The notes beneath the pieces are model-generated. The model saw only the letters and a list, made by a program, of their open reading frames with translations. It was not told the DNA's origin and searched no databases. Of a DNA stretch of 6,521 nucleotides, positions 6,301 to 6,521 are shown piece by piece. Each line of letters opens with the position of its first letter. Within the stretch, counting starts at the first letter, position 1. The DNA lies in NCBI GenBank assembly GCA_964614415.1, contig CAZTLE010000217.1, positions 1-6,521 on the forward strand, read 5' to 3'. This DNA comes from CAZTLE01 sp964614415 (GTDB lineage Bacteria > Bacteroidota > Bacteroidia > Flavobacteriales > Flavobacteriaceae). The translations under genes and the position numbers were made by a program.

Positions 6301-6355
6301 AGGTAGACAGGAAGTTACACTTCGTTAAAAGCAGGGGTACAACAGGTAGACAGGA
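6301..6355. repeat. 12-bp direct repeat pair, AGGTAGACAGGA
   Basis: AGGTAGACAGGA occurs at 6301-6312 and again, without mismatch, at 6344-6355, 43 bp start to start (about four helical turns). The pair sits 41-95 bp upstream of the -33 element of the minus-strand operon promoter. That position suits an activator or other DNA-binding protein acting on one face of the helix, but no regulator is identifiable. The second copy abuts the 37-bp palindrome. Confidence 0.5.
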
Positions 6356-6391
6356 TTTATTAACTATTTGAAAATCAAATAATTAATAAAT
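6355..6391. repeat. 37-bp near-perfect AT-rich inverted repeat
   Basis: The left arm ATTTATTAACTATTTGA (6355-6371) and right arm TCAAATAATTAATAAAT (6375-6391) are reverse complements at 16 of 17 positions around a central AAA. The single mismatch (C6364/A6382) becomes a G-U wobble if transcribed on the minus strand, so that RNA would form an uninterrupted 17-pair stem. No T-tract follows on either strand, so it is not a textbook intrinsic terminator. It could be an operator, a cruciform-forming site or an unusual hairpin terminator for a gene outside the window. Confidence 0.65.
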
Positions 6392-6521
6392 ATGGTTGTG
6401 CAAATTCAATAAAATGTGATGCAAAAAATGGTTTAATTTATGTTGAAAGAAATCTATTTTATATTTATTTTGATTTAGAAATATGTCATTCATCTGTGGA
6501 AAAAAGTGTTCAACATACTAT
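6392..6521. other. AT-rich non-coding right end, no supportable gene
   Basis: Together with 6261-6354 this forms the long gene-free upstream region of the minus-strand operon. The base composition is clearly more AT-rich than the genes to the left. Apart from the palindrome, the direct repeat and a plus-strand promoter candidate, I see no ORF, RNA gene or repeat that can be defended. A plus-strand ATG at 6483 stays open for 13 codons to the edge, which is too little to call. Confidence 0.5.
6442..6472 (+). promoter_or_regulatory. weak plus-strand promoter candidate pointing out of the window
   Basis: GTTG (6442-6445), a 19-bp spacer and TTATTTTG (6465-6472) each differ from the Bacteroidetes TTTG / TAnnTTTG consensus at one base. 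The spacing is exact, but the sequence is AT-rich, so chance matches are easy. If real, transcription would begin near 6478 and drive a rightward gene, which would make the intergenic region divergent, with the palindrome between the two promoters. Confidence 0.3.

Noticed and set aside
6439..6517. 9-nt inverted repeat TATGTTGAA / TTCAACATA, 61 nt apart
   Set aside because: A match of this length in a few hundred AT-rich bases is expected by chance fairly often; the arms do not extend and no other signal supports it.
6483..6521. Plus-strand ATG open for 13 codons to the right edge, just after a weak promoter candidate
   Set aside because: Thirteen codons in AT-rich sequence carry no evidence of coding, and the predicted leader would be only about 4-5 nt. 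It needs the sequence beyond the window.
1..6521. CRISPR array, tRNA/rRNA genes, transposase or insertion sequence ends, toxin-antitoxin or phage genes
   Set aside because: None was seen on either strand. The window reads as ordinary chromosomal genes plus one repeat-bearing intergenic region.

Overview
The window looks like a chromosomal segment of a marine-type Flavobacteriaceae (Bacteroidota). The evidence is threefold. Promoter-like sites follow the Bacteroidetes pattern (TTTG, 19 bp, TAnnTTTG) rather than the E. coli pattern. Strong Shine-Dalgarno sequences are absent. The protein set and style also fit: a PcrA-type helicase with a C-terminal Tudor-like domain, a lipoprotein esterase, a YciO-type protein, and a sterol-desaturase-like membrane oxygenase. 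This taxonomic call is an inference from sequence style, not a database match.

Layout. Bases 1-1581 (+) hold the C-terminal two thirds of a UvrD/PcrA superfamily I helicase, cut by the left edge. Bases 1637-2359 (+) encode an FkbM-type SAM methyltransferase with its own good promoter candidate. It converges with an alpha/beta-hydrolase lipoprotein (2356-3288, -), and the two stop codons share a single TTAA. A 102-bp divergent spacer separates the hydrolase from a YciO-subfamily Sua5/YrdC-fold protein (3391-4008, +). That gene in turn converges, 14 bp away, with a three-gene minus-strand unit.

The minus-strand unit (6101 down to 4023) reads, in transcription order: a candidate 31-codon leader ORF, a sterol desaturase/fatty-acid hydroxylase family membrane protein, a methanethiol S-methyltransferase-like (MddA) membrane protein, and a 158-aa helical protein of an unnamed family. 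Spacers are 2, 10 and 11 bp, so this is very likely one operon. A promoter candidate with a perfect -7 element lies at 6230-6260. The MddA call implies methanethiol-dependent dimethyl sulfide formation. How the oxygenase and the small protein relate to that is unknown.

The right end (about 6261-6521) is AT-rich and contains no supportable gene. It does hold a 12-bp direct repeat (43 bp apart) that abuts a 37-bp near-perfect palindrome, then a plus-strand promoter candidate near the edge. This is the least explained part of the window. I do not see a clear novel defence or mobile system. The most interesting items are the operon's undescribed small protein, its leader ORF and the palindrome/repeat cluster upstream.
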